Source: Globisporangium splendens
Taxonomy: Eukaryota; Oomycota; Peronosporomycetes; Pythiales; Pythiaceae
Assembly: GCA_006386115.1 (NCBI GenBank)
Contig: VFIW01000009.1
Span: 682,001-746,000, forward strand
Length of the DNA stretch: 64,000 nucleotides
Direction of reading: 5' to 3'
Shown: piece by piece, positions 42,548 to 53,001 of the stretch
Numbering within the stretch: the first letter of the stretch is position 1
Layout of the letters: each line of letters begins with the position of its first letter
The notes under the pieces: generated by a model
Seen by the model: the letters and a program-made list of their open reading frames with translations, nothing else
Databases searched by the model: none
What the model was told of the DNA's origin: nothing
Program-made: the position numbers and the translations under genes

Positions 42548-44305
42548 TCAGTCCTCACTTCGGTCTTTCTTCTTCCTCTTCTTCTTGTCCTTCTTGACCT
42601 TCTCATCGTCCTCACCACCGGACTCGGACGCCTTCCGCTTTTTGATCTTCTTCTCCTTTTTCTTCTCCTTCTTCTTCTTCTTCGCCACAGACGAAGCGTC
42701 CGCATCATCTTCCTGCTGCTCTGGTGCTTCTTCTTCTTCTGCCTCACCGCCATGCGCCACATTACCCGCTGGTTCAGGACCGCCCTCGTGCTGGAACGGA
42801 CAGTTGTCTCCGCGCGCACACGACGCGCTCTTCTGCCAGTTGTAGCAAATGCTCTGGAAACGCTTCTGGTAGAAACTCACTTCCTCCACGACGTCCGCCG
42901 CGGCTGCTTGCTCATGACCTGTGTGCGCGAATCGGCACGACGCACCGCGGTTGCACCGTCCGCGACGGAAGTTCTGACACACGGCGACGTCGGCGACGAT
43001 GGCCGCTGGCCGCTCCACGCGTGCCGGAACCGTCCACTGGTTCGCACTCGATCGCTTGTAGCTCGCAGCGGACTCCTTGGCCGCGGCGACGTGGCGAAAG
43101 CGGCACGCACTACCGCGCTTGCATTTGCCCTTTTGGAAGTTCTGGCACACAGGCGCGTCCGCGTCAGCGCTCGTGGCTTCTTCTTCTTCTTCTTCTTCGT
43201 TGTGTGATGGCGTCTTAGCGTACACGTCTTCTTGTCGTGGAGCGCGCACGGATGTTGGCGAAACGACAGGAACGGAGGCTTGCGCTGCCGCTGCTGCGAC
43301 GGCCACAGCACCCAAGTGCTGGAACTTGCATGCGTCGCCACGCTTGCACTTTCCCTTTTGGAAGTTGATGCATACAGGCGCATCTGAGTTTGCATTGTTC
43401 AGTGGCGCTGGCGCAGCAGCGGCTGCCGTGTAGGACGCAGCGCCAACTGGTCGATCCGCGGGCTGGATCAGCAATTCGGCGTCCTGATCCTTAAGCACGT
43501 GGGCGAACTTGCAGTCGTCGCCGCGGTCACATTCGCCCGTTTGGAATTTGTTACAGATACCCTTCTTGAGCTTCTTGGTCAGGTCTTCGCGTGCCTTGGC
43601 CGACGCTTCGTCGCGCGAGCCGTAGTCGATGTTCATCGGACGACCCATGACGATCATGCCGTCCAGCTTCACCGCAGCTTCACATGGCGCTTCCTCATAA
43701 AACTGCACGTACCCGAACCCACGGAACTCTTTCGTCTGGATATGCTCCGCGAAACGGATCGCCTTGACGGTTCCGCACTTCTCAAACACCTTGCGCAGCA
43801 CGTCCTCCGTGATATCGTACGCCAGGTTGCCCACGTAGATGGTGGTGCACCCTTCCGGCCGCGGCCCAATCACCTTCGTTGGCTTGTTGCTGGTCATCGG
43901 CGGACCACCGCCTGCACTACCAATTGCGGTACCATTCTTTGGCTGCAAGAAGCGCACATTCAACACGCGGTTTTCCCATTTCTACACGACGCAAAGCAAA
44001 CAAGAGAGAGACATCAGCATATTGGTGTGTCTGCACGCAATGGCAGCAGCGTTAACACTATATATGTATATGCAACCTACGCTTTGGTTGAGGTTGTCGA
44101 CGGCTTCGAGCGCGTGCACATACTCGCAGAACGTGACGAAGCCGAAGCCCTTGGAGCGTCCGGTCTTCTGGTCGTACACAACCTTCGACTGGTGCATCTC
44201 GCCGAACATCTTGAACTTCTCGTAGAGCGCATTGTCGTCCACGTGGGGCGGCAGACCCGCCACGAACACTTTGTTGCGGTCGCGCCACAGATCGCCGTCG
44301 CTCAT
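42548..44305 (-). CDS. RNA-binding protein with two RRMs and multiple CCCH zinc fingers
   Basis: Exons are 44081-44305 and 42548-43981 (99-bp intron, GTAGGT donor); 552 aa. RRM1 occupies residues 1-80 (NKVFVAGLPPHVDD, SKGFGFVTF) and RRM2 about 105-190 (TTIYVGNLAYDITED, FRGFGYVQF). About five CCCH fingers follow, several nearly repeated: KGICNKFQTGECDRGDDCKF, CINFQKGKCKRGDACKFQH, CQNFQKGKCKRGSACRFRH, CQNFRRGRCNRGASCRFAH, CYNWQKSASCARGDNCPFQH. A Glu run coded by a GAA repeat (about 43180-43200) and a long Lys-rich tail complete it. The tail should direct it to the nucleus or nucleolus. A role in mRNA processing or stability is inferred from domains. Confidence 0.85.
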
Positions 44306-45042
44306 GCTTGCTGCTGCTGGATTAGAGCACTGCTTGGGCTCGCTCGCACACACAGCTACGCCAACAACACTTGCCACTGGCGCATCCACTGCAATGCAAT
44401 CGCTGTTGTAGCTCTTCACAGGGCAGCAACACCAACCAGTGCCTTTCGAGCACCATACTGCACTCATCCTATAAAGTGCGACTGATATCCAAATAACCTA
44501 ATTCAGATCAAACTACTTCGTTGGCTCTACAAAGTACGAATCGATCTTGAAACGTCGCACTGGACACTTGCTTCCTGTGGAACGTCAGCGGAATGCGCCA
44601 CATTGCCCGAATGGAAATGGCGCCATCAGCCACAGCACTTAGGGAGGGCTTTACACTATGCGGCATTGCAGCATAACCCTTCTATGGCTCTATGGGATGT
44701 GGACACACACGTGGCGGAAACGCGATCAAGCGCAGTGGACGAGATTGTGCGCGTTGCCACAGCAGCATTGCCGTCCATTGATGCACTATGGAAACGCCGG
44801 CCATTTCACTGCTCTCTGTGCTATGGATGTGTGTGTGTGTGTGTTAGATGCAGTCGCGTGGTTATCACTTATGTGGATAGACCGTTTTCATGCAGTCTGT
44901 GCGTTGTGAGTTTTCTTTCCATATTCCAGTCAGACATGCGCACACATAGATAGATGTATGCGTTTATAACGGAAATTTCCCTAGCGGCGTCGCAAGGTGC
45001 CACAACACAGCGCCACTCTAGAACAACAGCAGCGAGACCAAG
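44306..45042. promoter_or_regulatory. Divergent intergenic region
   Basis: About 740 bp between the RRM/CCCH gene and the small Cys-rich gene. It holds a short TG repeat (about 44830-44843). No other gene was seen. Confidence 0.4.
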
Positions 45043-45393
45043 ATGGACGACGCCGAAGATGTGTGCGGCTGCCTCGCGTGCGCAGCGCTCTGCGGCGTGT
45101 GCTGCGTCGCGGCCGCAGAGGAAGACAAGCGCGAGCGCGAGCGCGCCGCCGCTGAGGCCACCGGTCGCTTGAAGACGCCGATGATTCAAGTCAACCCCGT
45201 CGCGGTGCTGAGTCCGCGAAGCCAAAAAGCTGAGCGCGGCATCGCTATGGTGCCCTCGACGTCCGCAGATGCAGTAGGCGGAGACGCAAGCTCTTCGCAC
45301 TACCAGCAGCACCAAGAGAAGTCGCCGCCACGCCAGAACGCGCGGAAAACAGCGTCATATCGGAGCAACGCGTATTTACCACAGGCGTATTAA
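45043..45393 (+). CDS. Small protein with Cys-rich N-terminus
   Basis: 116 aa, single exon. It begins MDDAEDVCGCLACAALCGVCC, where six cysteines in a short weakly hydrophobic stretch could be palmitoylated. A charged segment (EEDKRERERAAAE) and a polar, probably disordered remainder with Gln/His-rich and Pro-rich parts follow. No known domain was recognised. Support comes from codon composition like neighbouring genes, an A-rich start context and a clean frame. Confidence 0.45.
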   Translation: MDDAEDVCGCLACAALCGVCCVAAAEEDKRERERAAAEATGRLKTPMIQVNPVAVLSPRSQKAERGIAMVPSTSADAVGGDASSSHYQQHQEKSPPRQNARKTASYRSNAYLPQAY

Positions 45394-45727
45394 GACTGTG
45401 TCATTGTGTGTGTATGGTGGTATACCTACGGGACGAATGCATCGGAGACTCAGGAAGACAGCTGTGTTGTCGCCATTGCAGATGCAGCTCATTGGACAGG
45501 CTGCAGATTCTGCGCTGTGGACCAGCGTCTTGAGCTGGGTATTCTCTCTCTGGAAAAAAAAAAAAAGAAAAGAAAAACGACTATAAAATGAAAGACCAAT
45601 CTATCTATTTAGCTGGCTTTGTATGAGTCCTTCATTGGTAACTTCATGTCTTGCGCTCTCCATGTGAAGATGGCGACACACCTAACGCAGTACGCAGGAG
45701 TATGTGCATATGCTGAAGCAAACTTGT

Positions 45728-47046
45728 TTATCGGAAACGACGAAGACGGGGGACCGGGGCACCTTCGGCTGTAGTACAAGTCATACATATATGGCATTAT
45801 CAGCAAAAGAATGCGAGTATAATACGTGCAGCAGTTGGTCTTCGTACCTGAAGAAGAAGGCTCCGAGTACATTTGGCTCTGCGTCTGGGTCGAGAAGTCT
45901 TCGTCCGCTGCAAATGCCGCCATACAACCACAGATAACACACAAGATACAAATTGGTACGATGTCATCTCCCCTTCAAAGTCATCACTATTGGACGCACC
46001 GTGTTCGGCGTTGAGCGTTGCGAGGCGGTAGAATTTGTTCAGCGACTGTAATTACAACACACGCACAATGCAGATCCATTGAGCCAGATTATACAATGCC
46101 GTTTGCCACCTCCAATAGCAAACATACATTGGCGTACCCCAACCATGAACTGCCGCACCGAGTTGATCTCGAGTGCCGAGATGTTGTTCATCTGGATCGC
46201 GTACGCCGTGCCGCCATTCTGCACGTCGCTCGAGATCTTGTAGAGACCGTTGCGAATCTTGTCCTGGCGCACATTCTGGATGTCCTCGAGCAGCGATCGG
46301 ATGTGCTCGACGTGCTCAATGTCTTCAGCGGCACTAATATATGCATAGATGATAATTGGGTGGCTGTCAAGAGCGCAATAAGGGGAGGAATGCACCACTT
46401 ACTTTTTAAACAATAGCGAAGAGATTTCCAGGTAGTGGAACGGGAGCTCTTCGAAGATCTCACTATTTTTCTCCTGCTCCAGTCGCGCAGAAAGGAATTC
46501 TAAACGTAGCAACACAGCAAACAAAACGACTTCTTAGCATACGATACACACACATACAAGGCGCACTTTGTACACACCACAAACGTACCGACAGAAAACC
46601 ACGAGGGTTGGATGATGCGGCACTTGTTGAGCTGCTTGAGCATGATCGCCAGCCATAGCGGCACTTGCGTCGTGATCCCCGGCTGGAAAGGTCCAAAGTC
46701 GCCCTACAAGTAGCAAATGCACCCAAGACAACCACTCACTTATGCATACTGATCCAATAGAACACCGGAATGAGTCGCATGCACGCATTATGCAATGCGG
46801 CAGTATCGTACGCCAATAAAGTTGAGCACGCCGCCGTTTTCTCGGATCTGGAAGTGCGGGAGGATCGTAATCAGCTCGTGCTCCGCCTGCAGCACACAAC
46901 ACACAGCAACAACCACAACAACAGCGTTCCATGCGCGTCAGTCTGCAGACGATTTATCCAATCCACTCGCTCTGTTGTCTGTCACTACGTACGAGGAACT
47001 CGGTCTCGCTCGCCGTGAGCGCATTCCACCGAGCACTCGTCGTCAT
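45728..47046 (-). CDS. PSF2: GINS complex subunit Psf2
   Basis: Eight exons on the minus strand: 46993-47046, 46812-46886, 46589-46703, 46403-46499, 46138-46333, 46000-46045, 45848-45907, 45728-45768; 227 aa. Seven introns of 69-108 bp, six with GTRCG donors. GINS (Sld5, Psf1-3) binds Cdc45 and MCM2-7 to form the replicative CMG helicase. Psf2 features appear only after splicing: [42 protein letters not shown], the pattern [17 protein letters not shown], and [16 protein letters not shown]. The last two small exons give an acidic/Ser tail ending RLRRFR; these are the least certain. Confidence 0.88.
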
Positions 47047-48266
47047 GCTGTTATGTTCTTGTGCGTTTGTTGGCGACACTTTTTGGCGCCAACTGGCCGT
47101 ATATCTCTTTCACCCTCTATGAACCGATCAACAAATGTGGAACAAATCATCTATGACAGGGTTGTGAGTCCTTTGTTCGTGCTTGCATCGTGCTTCAGAA
47201 TCTGACCACAGTTAATTGAGATTCTGAGGTCGTGCCTCGCATTTCGGAATCTGTCCATAGTCATGCAATTACTGTTGGGGAAGGGAGCACAGCCGACCAG
47301 ATGGGAACGCAGAAAGCGATACAAGTAACGGTCAGTGTGAACGGCAGAGACGATCTTCTGCGGTTGTCCACTGCGGTGGGGACTTTTCACTTGATCACTG
47401 TGTGAATGGCTCTCAAATGGCTTCTCACTGATCGATTGCATAAACAAACCATTCTCTTTTGTTCGCGACTGCCAGCGGATCCGCTCGAAATTTTTAGGAC
47501 ACATGCATGGCTCCACTTATTCGCGTCCCGCTCTATGCCAGGGTCAACAGTGCACCATTTTCCCAATTGATGCAACTCTCTATAAAGGTGAGGCGGAACC
47601 ACAGGATCGCCGTTCCCGCTGGGCTTCCGTTCTCTCTCTCTCTCTCCATCTCCCTCTTTTGCTTGACTCAGTTTTTTTGGCTTCGAAATAAATCCAAAAC
47701 GAAAAAAGAAAATCGAAAGTCAACCACACTTTTCTCTCTCTCATATCGCGATTGCACTTATTTTCGCCGCACTGCTCTGCTGATGGAAAGCTTCGGTGGT
47801 TGGCGCGTCCATATACACAGAACACTCAATTCCTCAAAAAACGAACGCGCCATCCGCTCCACCAGTGGACGAAGCGCTGGTTGCCGAGTGAAGCCAAAAC
47901 GCAGCGAGTGGATCTACTCAGGTGGCAAGTTCAGACGCCGCACAGCAAGAGAAAGGGAGCGCGTGAGCAGCTCCATACGAAATTCCGGTATCTCCGAGTC
48001 GACCTGCGCATTGCGAGCTGCTGGACGCGTCCACTGCTCAGCGCGCATATCAGACACTCGGTGGTTGTTCCTCAGCAGCAGCAGCAGCCGCTGGACCATC
48101 AACCGCAGCAGTTACCATCTGAAGGAGCCGCCAGCTGGCCGCACACGTCGCGTATTCGGTTGTCACGAGTAGCTCCTGGAAGAAGCGAACTGAACGAGTC
48201 CGGCGTGGCGGGCGGGAGTGCTTGCGATTATATACTATATAGAGACGTGCTGAGTGTGTGTGTTGC
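47047..48266. promoter_or_regulatory. Divergent intergenic region Psf2/PX protein
   Basis: 1.2 kb. A 221-codon open frame at 47507-48172 is low complexity (Ser/Arg/Thr) and lacks recognisable features; I did not call it. A CT tract lies at about 47631-47650. TATATACTATATAG lies about 30 bp before the PX gene start. Confidence 0.4.
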
Positions 48267-50165
48267 ATGAACGAGCAGGAGGAGCTTGATGCGGCGCGCG
48301 TGTCGGTGCGCGACATCACGGCGATCCTGCGCGTGGCGATTAGCGTCGACAGCTTCCAGTACGACTCGAGCATCATGGAGCACCCGGAGTTCCTCATCTC
48401 GACGCTCGTCGTGTTCCAGTGTCAGCAGTTTGGCGGCAAGCAGTTGTGCACGCAGTGGCGTATCTTCCGCACGTTCGACGAGTTCCAGGGTCTCGACGCA
48501 CAGTTGCGCGCCACGTTCCCGCTGCTCATGGCCAACATCAAGCCGCCACGCGTGCACCGGCGGCGCGCGTTTTTCCGCGTCAACAAGCGCAAAGCGTTTC
48601 TCGCGAGGCGGTGCACCGAGCTCAACGATTACCTGCAGCGACTGCTCGCGACGTCGACGATGCGGCTCAGTCGGTTCCTCGACCCGCGCGCGCCGCTCGT
48701 GCTGCGCTGCTTTTGCAACTTTGACGCGGGGTTCGGTCTCGCGCTCACGTTCCAGAGCAACCAGTACGAGAGCTGTGTGCTGTGTCTCGACCACGTGGCC
48801 GACGAGACAGTCGAGCGCAAATCTGCAGATGATCGACATGCGCTAAGCCAGGTCGCAGACGTGGACGCGTCCGTGAAATCGCAGGAGTGGGAGCTCCAGC
48901 AGCAGCAGATGCTGCGCGAACAGTGGCGCGCCGAGCGCCTGCGGTCCGGGTCCCGATACGACGCGCTCGAAGCGAATCTGTTAGACGATAGGGCACGGAA
49001 CCTCGCCATGTGCCTCAAGTTCGAGTGTTCGTGCCAGTACTCGTCGTTCCACGTTACGCACAACAAGATGGCGCGCATCCTGCAGCAACACGGGTACCGC
49101 CAAGTGTACCGTCCGCTCGAGGGCGGCGCGACAGCCTTGTGCTGCGTGCTATATCGGCTGCAGCAGTTCAATGACCTGGACAAGCGGCTGTACGACGCCA
49201 TGACGGGGTTCCCGGAGAAAGGCGCAGACACGACCCACGAACAGCTCACGCGCGGCGTCGAGATCCTGCGGCATGCGCTTGCAAACTACGGATTGCTGCA
49301 TATTCACGCGCTCGAAGTCGAGTTCCGTATGAACGCTGTGGATCTGAAGAAGAAGCTGCACGAGTTCAAGTCGCGGCACCAGCACCGCGTCGGTGCCATG
49401 GAGCTCGTGCTGCTCGCGACCATGCTCGACCTCTCGATCGAGCTCATCACGAACGACCACGACGGCACGACGCAGCGCATCGAACCGTTTTCGCAAGATG
49501 GGACGTGGACGCCGATCCGCCTGGGTGGACGCATCCACCTCACACTCGGGTACATCTTGCCCACGATCTTCAATGTTAACGGGTTCTACCTGCTCGCAGA
49601 ACCAGTAGCGGAGCGTCCTCCAGCAGCGGACACTATACGTGAGCGGAGTCGTCCTCCGTCAGTGGACAGTACGAGCGACGACGATTCCATCGTGACAGTA
49701 GAGACTACCAGCGAGAACATCATTGCTGCTCCAGCAATGTTGGACCTGGAGACGCGGCGCCGCATGTGGCTTGGCGTGGAGGAGATGGACCGGTGCCTCA
49801 TCGGGGTGATCGACGCACAGATGCGGTCGGACTTGGCGTGGATCGGCGCGCGCTTTTTCGACCACGACGTGGCCGAGACGCTCAACAAGGCGATCCTGGA
49901 CGCCGTCTGGGACGACTGCCAGCACAACCCGAACCTGTTCCACTTGTTCCAGAAGCAGGCGCGGCAGTTCGGCAAGTCGCGCACGTCGGCGCATTTCTTC
50001 TTCCAGTACCTGGAGGTGGCGTTCGGCATGGAGGGCGCCGCGTACCTCGTGGACTTTTTGTTGCACGTGCTGCCCGAGGAAGAGCTCCGCAAGCAGTTGC
50101 TGCGCGCGCGATGGTTTCGCGTGCGAAGGCATCTCACCAAGCGCGTCGCGCCCGTGCATGCGTGA
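48267..50165 (+). CDS. PX-domain protein with OTU-like region
   Basis: Single exon, 632 aa from ATG 48267 (a GTG nine bases earlier is not needed). Residues about 25-155 fit a PX domain, expected to bind phosphoinositides (FLISTLVVFQCQQFGG, WRIFRTFDEFQGLDAQLR, RRRAFFRVNKRKAFLARR). Residues about 265-460 resemble an OTU-type cysteine-protease fold: EGGATALCCVLYRL at the usual Cys position and GAMELVLLATMLDLSIELI in the second half. The usual DGxC motif and final His motif are not clear, so activity is doubtful. The C-terminal 130 residues (WLGVEEMDRCLIGVID onward) are helical and unrecognised. A membrane-recruited deubiquitinase-like factor is a hypothesis. Confidence 0.6.
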   Translation: MNEQEELDAARVSVRDITAILRVAISVDSFQYDSSIMEHPEFLISTLVVFQCQQFGGKQLCTQWRIFRTFDEFQGLDAQLRATFPLLMANIKPPRVHRRRAFFRVNKRKAFLARRCTELNDYLQRLLATSTMRLSRFLDPRAPLVLRCFCNFDAGFGLALTFQSNQYESCVLCLDHVADETVERKSADDRHALSQVADVDASVKSQEWELQQQQMLREQWRAERLRSGSRYDALEANLLDDRARNLAMCLKFECSCQYSSFHVTHNKMARILQQHGYRQVYRPLEGGATALCCVLYRLQQFNDLDKRLYDAMTGFPEKGADTTHEQLTRGVEILRHALANYGLLHIHALEVEFRMNAVDLKKKLHEFKSRHQHRVGAMELVLLATMLDLSIELITNDHDGTTQRIEPFSQDGTWTPIRLGGRIHLTLGYILPTIFNVNGFYLLAEPVAERPPAADTIRERSRPPSVDSTSDDDSIVTVETTSENIIAAPAMLDLETRRRMWLGVEEMDRCLIGVIDAQMRSDLAWIGARFFDHDVAETLNKAILDAVWDDCQHNPNLFHLFQKQARQFGKSRTSAHFFFQYLEVAFGMEGAAYLVDFLLHVLPEEELRKQLLRARWFRVRRHLTKRVAPVHA

Positions 50166-50246
50166 AAGGGATATGAATGAATATGGAGAAACGAGGTGTA
50201 TAGATATACTGAAGCAGATAAAAGCAAGCATCAAGGCCATACAAAA

Positions 50247-50267
50247 GAGAGAGAGAGAGAGAGAGAA
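50247..50267. repeat. GA microsatellite
   Basis: About ten GA units downstream of the PX gene. Similar pyrimidine/purine tracts occur at 36121-36144 and 41011-41034, all in non-coding DNA. Confidence 0.7.
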
Positions 50268-50361
50268 TGAAGGGTACACTAGTGTAGAATATGCAACAAA
50301 GAGGCAACAATAGTATATAAATACGAAAGACAACAACGCTGCTAGCGATCGTTTTTGAACT

Positions 50362-51556
50362 GAACAAGTCGTCGAAGCTGTCGAAGCCTACGAACGGTAC
50401 GACATGCGTTCACACCATTATAAAAAAACAGCTTCGTTGCCTATTGTAACTCTCTTTATGCACAGGTTGGCAGCACAGCTTACGCAGGAAGCGTCGCAGT
50501 TCCACCAGCTCAGCAAGGACCAGAGCGTGCGTTGAGCTTGTGTGTTTTGCCATGGAATCTCGTGTGTGCATAAAAAGTGTGTGCTCACCTTGCTTGCTGA
50601 CTTGCTGGATATACCTGGATAATGACAGCGCATTATCGAAAAAGTCGCTGGGTCGCTGGACCTGCGTGCCAAGTGCCTGAGTGCCGTCGACGGCGAGCGC
50701 ATGTCGCCCACGAAAGACGACATGGAGGACATCCTCGAAGGTATGCAATCAAAACGCATGGATACTCAAATGTGGGCCAGCATTCGCGCTGCTAACCATT
50801 GCCTTGGACAAAGTGCTGGAGTCGGTGCTTTCGGACACGCCGCAGGTGTTTCCATTGGACCTTGACAGCGTCCACGGTGCAGGTCGTCGAGGAAACCGAC
50901 GATTTGGTGGACGACGAGAGCCTCATGGCCGCAGCGACAGCAACAGCAACAACAGCAGCGAGACGACCGAGACGTAAGGGCGAGACGTACTTGGACCTGT
51001 TTCTCGACAAGATCGGCCTCAAAGACGCCAGCACGTACACGAACCCGACGCTCGTAATCTCAATCTTTGGTGCGTGCGTCCACTGTAGTTGGTCAGCTTA
51101 CCTACCTTCAAGCCAAGATGGACAATTGTTGGACTTTGTCTCACTGCGGCGGACACTTTTTTATCAGACCGCGATGGCAATGCTATGGAGGAAAAGCACG
51201 AGACCTCCGTGGGATCGTGCTCGGAGCCGCAGCACGTGTCGTTCCACGCGAGGATCCAGCTCGAGACGAGTCGCAAGGACATGGACGAGCGTGAGTGCGC
51301 ACACAGTCGTCCTCATTAACTTTGTACCTCTTGGCCACTCACCATATAACTTGCTTGTTCAGGTGGCGCGGCGATTTTCTTCGAGTTCTACCACTACAAG
51401 CCCAAGAAGCGCAGACAGAGCTGTCGGTGCTGGACGCTGCTCGAGATGGACGAAGTCGCTGCCGCTGCAGACGGCAACAAGGACGACGGCAGCAACGCGC
51501 TCGTGCTGGAATTGTACCAAAAGCCCATGGACCCAAAGCGGAAGCGCATCCACTAG
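50362..51556 (+). pseudogene. AIDA-like C2 protein gene, damaged or unusually structured
   Basis: Pieces in order: up to 50396, 50466-50526, 50629-50740, from 50814, then another frame from about 50883 to 51069, 51168-51290 and 51363-51556. Together they match AIDA (axin interactor, dorsalization-associated): an N-terminal helical domain (VEAVEAYERLAAQL, RIIEKVAGSLDLRAKCLSA) and the AIDA-type C2 domain (KIGLKDAS, GAAIFFEFYHYKPKKR, LVLELYQKPMDPKRKR). Three faults: no start codon (the frame upstream meets TGA at 50356-50358), a frame change between about 50866 and 50885 without a credible intron, and TAG at 51554-51556 followed by 17 in-frame codons matching the family's end (KELYLHLQLTHKTP). 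Pseudogene, sequence errors or recoding remain open. Confidence 0.6.
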
Positions 51557-51649
51557 TTCACGGTCAAAGAGCTCTATTTGCATCTCCAGCTCACGCACAA
51601 GACGCCATAGCGTAAGACAATGCAATATACACGCCTATTGTCCACTAGC

Positions 51650-52601
51650 CTACTGCTCCTTCTTGGTTGCCGCGAGCACGTAATCGAAGCCGAAGCGGAT
51701 CTTCTTGCCGCCGTCAAAGAGCCTCGCGGCGCGCTTCTCGAGCCCCTTGATCTTGGCCTCCATCGAGCGCTGCAGGTTCTCGTCGTTGAACCAGATAAAC
51801 TGGTTCTTGGCCACCTGGAGCTGCCGCATCACGGTCTCGCGCTTGTAGATGTTGGCGAGTTTGATGCTCGCGTCCACCGTGAAGCCCGCGACCTGGAGCT
51901 GCCGCTCGCACCACGTCATCGGGAACTCGCGGTAGCAGCGGCGGCCCGCGAGCAGGATGCACGCATCGCGCACGCGCGCCATCTCCTGGACCAACTTGGC
52001 GGCCGTGACGTCGTCCTCCACGTTAGTGTCGTTGGCTGAAGACTCGCTCAATGGCTGCAGTCCGATCAGATAGAGACGTCCGCCAGGCGCCAAGTGGCGC
52101 GAGATGCGCTCGATGATCGCGTCCTGGTAGTACGGCGCAAAGCCCTCAATCGCGCCGACCAAGTAGTCTACTCACAAGCATACAAAGACGCAGGATTAGT
52201 ATGGGACAATGTGTAGAGATGCAGCCCATGTGCATGGCACCTGCGATGACGACGTCGAACTTCTGGACCTCCTCGTGCTTGAGGAACGCGTCGTCGACCC
52301 AGTTGCCGGCGTAGATGCGCGTGGGCACGTTGGCCGCGTGGTCCTTGAACTCCTTCGTGAGCGTGTCCGCGAGCGATTGCTCGCCCGTGACGGCCACAAC
52401 CTCCGAGATGGCGTTTGGCGTGCGCGCCGCGAAGCCCAGCAGCCACGAGAGCGAGTGGCGTCCCGTGCCGGCGTCCAGCACGCGGCCCCAGGACGACGAC
52501 GACGACGACGAGGTCTCTGCGACGAGTGCCTCGCGCTCCTCCACCCAGCTGAAGAGCCCGTCGGTCTTGACGCCGTTCGCCACTTTCTTGGCAGGCGGCA
52601 T
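51650..52601 (-). CDS. Class I SAM-dependent methyltransferase, unknown substrate
   Basis: Exons are 52241-52601 and 51650-52167 (73-bp intron, GTGCCA donor); 292 aa. The SAM-binding motif I is GRVLDAGTGRHSLSWLLG, near residue 40. The splice rebuilds KFDVVIADYLVGAIEGFAPYYQD, which fits motif IV and the start of the next helix, followed by LAPGGRLYLIGLQPL. The second half has no family-specific mark I recognise, so the substrate is unknown. A Ser run (coded by a GAC/GTC repeat at about 52494-52515) precedes motif I. It is convergent with the AIDA-like gene, with about 40 bp between ends. Confidence 0.75.
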
Positions 52602-53001
52602 GCTGCTTTTGTGTGGTGTGTGCTGTTTTGAAAATGGCTTGACAGGCGAGGCAAGCGCTTGGACGCTGGTAGATCCTCCGTATAATGCTTCTTGCAACTT
52701 GTGCTTGTCATTGTTTTGCAATGTACGTATATATATACTGTAGCTATTTTATGCAATAGTTGCACCTGCGTAAATGAATGATATAGTGTATAGGTAGCCA
52801 TCGAGGTAGACGTAAAAGAGGGGTTAACGACTAATCACAGGCACAAACATCACAGGCAAAAAATGAAGTCAGCAATGCGAAAGAAAGCCACAGCATTTTT
52901 ACTTGTATGTGTTGTATTTGCGGTTGCCTATATGTGCTGCTATTTCGCAGCCAAGAGGACGCCAATGCGTCCCTCTTGAACGGACACGGCACTCACCTTC
53001 C
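52602..53001. other. Intergenic
   Basis: 400 bp between the methyltransferase start and the OST48 end. An AT-rich stretch with TATATATA is at about 52727. No gene was seen. Confidence 0.4.

Noticed and set aside
47507..48172. 221-codon open frame between Psf2 and the PX gene
   Set aside because: Ser/Arg/Thr-rich low complexity that crosses CT tracts; no family feature, and composition unlike neighbouring genes.
50170..50310. Short frame after the PX gene as missing first exon of the AIDA-like gene
   Set aside because: Its ATG frame (MNEYGETRC...) does not resemble the AIDA N-terminus and cannot be spliced convincingly to 50362-50396.
50868..50880. 13-nt GT-AG segment that would repair the AIDA-like frame
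   Set aside because: Far shorter than any intron here (minimum about 66 bp); an indel is more likely.
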